Positions 15,966 to 16,186 of a DNA stretch of 16,186 bases are shown piece by piece (the first letter of the stretch is position 1; each line of letters begins with the position of its first letter). Position numbers and translations under genes: made by a program. The notes under the pieces are model-generated. The model was given only the letters and a program-made list of their open reading frames with translations. It was not told the DNA's origin and did no database searches. The stretch comes from Burkholderiales bacterium. Its GTDB lineage: Bacteria > Pseudomonadota > Gammaproteobacteria > Burkholderiales > Burkholderiaceae_C. The stretch lies in assembly GCA_025354615.1 (NCBI GenBank), contig JANXMO010000281.1, forward strand, positions 1 to 16,186, written 5' to 3'.

Positions 15966-15992
15966 GCCGGCGCGTTGTGCCGGTCTCTTTTT
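15966..15992 (+). terminator. Weak terminator-like hairpin between tsf and pyrH
   Basis: CCGGC-gcgttgt-GCCGG (5 bp plus a flanking G-T pair) is followed after four bases by TTTTT. The stem is short, so read-through into pyrH is expected; it may partly attenuate. The T/C-rich stretch up to the pyrH ribosome site holds nothing else recognisable. Confidence 0.4.
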
Positions 15993-16021
15993 GTCTTCTT
16001 CGCTTTTCTTTAGGACTCCGC

Positions 16022-16186
16022 ATGCCAGCGTACAAACGCATCCTGCTCAAGCTCTCCGGTGAAGCCCTGATGGGCGACGACGCCTACGGCATCAACCGCG
16101 CCACCATCGTTCGCATGGTTCGTGAAGTGCAGGAAGTCACGCAACTGGGGTGTGAAGTGGCGGTGGTGATCGGTGGCGGCAACATC
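16022..16186 (+). CDS. pyrH: UMP kinase, N-terminal part (runs off the window)
   Basis: Bacterial-type uridylate kinase (amino-acid kinase fold), which phosphorylates UMP to UDP with ATP in pyrimidine nucleotide synthesis. Only the first 55 codons are present. [20 protein letters not shown] carries the ATP-binding KLSGEAL motif, and [12 protein letters not shown] the second glycine motif. AGGA at 16012-16015 is a proper ribosome site for ATG 16022. The rpsB-tsf-pyrH order supports the call. The rest lies beyond 16186. Confidence 0.97.
   Translation, partial: MPAYKRILLKLSGEALMGDDAYGINRATIVRMVREVQEVTQLGCEVAVVIGGGNI

Overview
The window reads as a GC-rich beta-proteobacterial chromosome segment, most likely order Burkholderiales and probably Comamonadaceae-like. 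This is inferred from base composition, protein flavour and the gene order aceE / two-component pair / folD / prlC; no database was consulted. Nearly all of it is protein-coding, with tight gene packing and no tRNA, rRNA, CRISPR array, insertion sequence or prophage block.

Layout. (1) Positions 1-488, minus strand: 5' part of aceE (pyruvate dehydrogenase E1), divergent from what follows. (2) Positions 586-7407, plus strand: a membrane PAS histidine kinase, its FixJ/NarL-type response regulator, folD, prlC and a secreted glutaredoxin-like protein; kinase/regulator and folD/prlC are joined by 4-nt ATGA overlaps. (3) Positions 7433-13644, minus strand and convergent with block 2: a five-gene cluster transcribed from high to low coordinates: a CitMHS/NhaD-like antiporter, a D-2-hydroxyacid dehydrogenase, a GH19 chitinase/lysin-like hydrolase, a fused osmoprotectant-type binding protein/permease, and rmuC. 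Junctions are 14 nt, two 1-nt TGATG overlaps, and 2 nt. (4) Positions 13631-13889, minus strand: a decayed LysR-type regulator, keeping only the first ~25 residues and the C-terminal end; its stop overlaps the antiporter start. (5) Positions 13974-16186, plus strand: the rpsB-tsf-pyrH translation/UMP kinase block, with an extended -10 promoter, a structured rpsB leader, and a strong hairpin plus T-run between rpsB and tsf.

How the genes work together. The two-component pair lies head-to-head with aceE, so control of pyruvate dehydrogenase is a reasonable but untested idea. folD (one-carbon metabolism), prlC (peptide turnover) and the thioredoxin-fold protein are housekeeping functions. The minus-strand cluster mixes ion exchange, an osmolyte-uptake-like permease, a wall/chitin hydrolase, a dehydrogenase and RmuC; an osmotic or envelope-stress theme is possible but inferred. 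The cluster seems to have lost its LysR regulator.

I see no clearly new multi-gene system. The best leads are the LysR relic fused to the antiporter start, the rpsB leader with two crossing helices, the leaderless GH19 enzyme inside a metabolic operon, and the binding-protein/permease fusion with no ATPase nearby.
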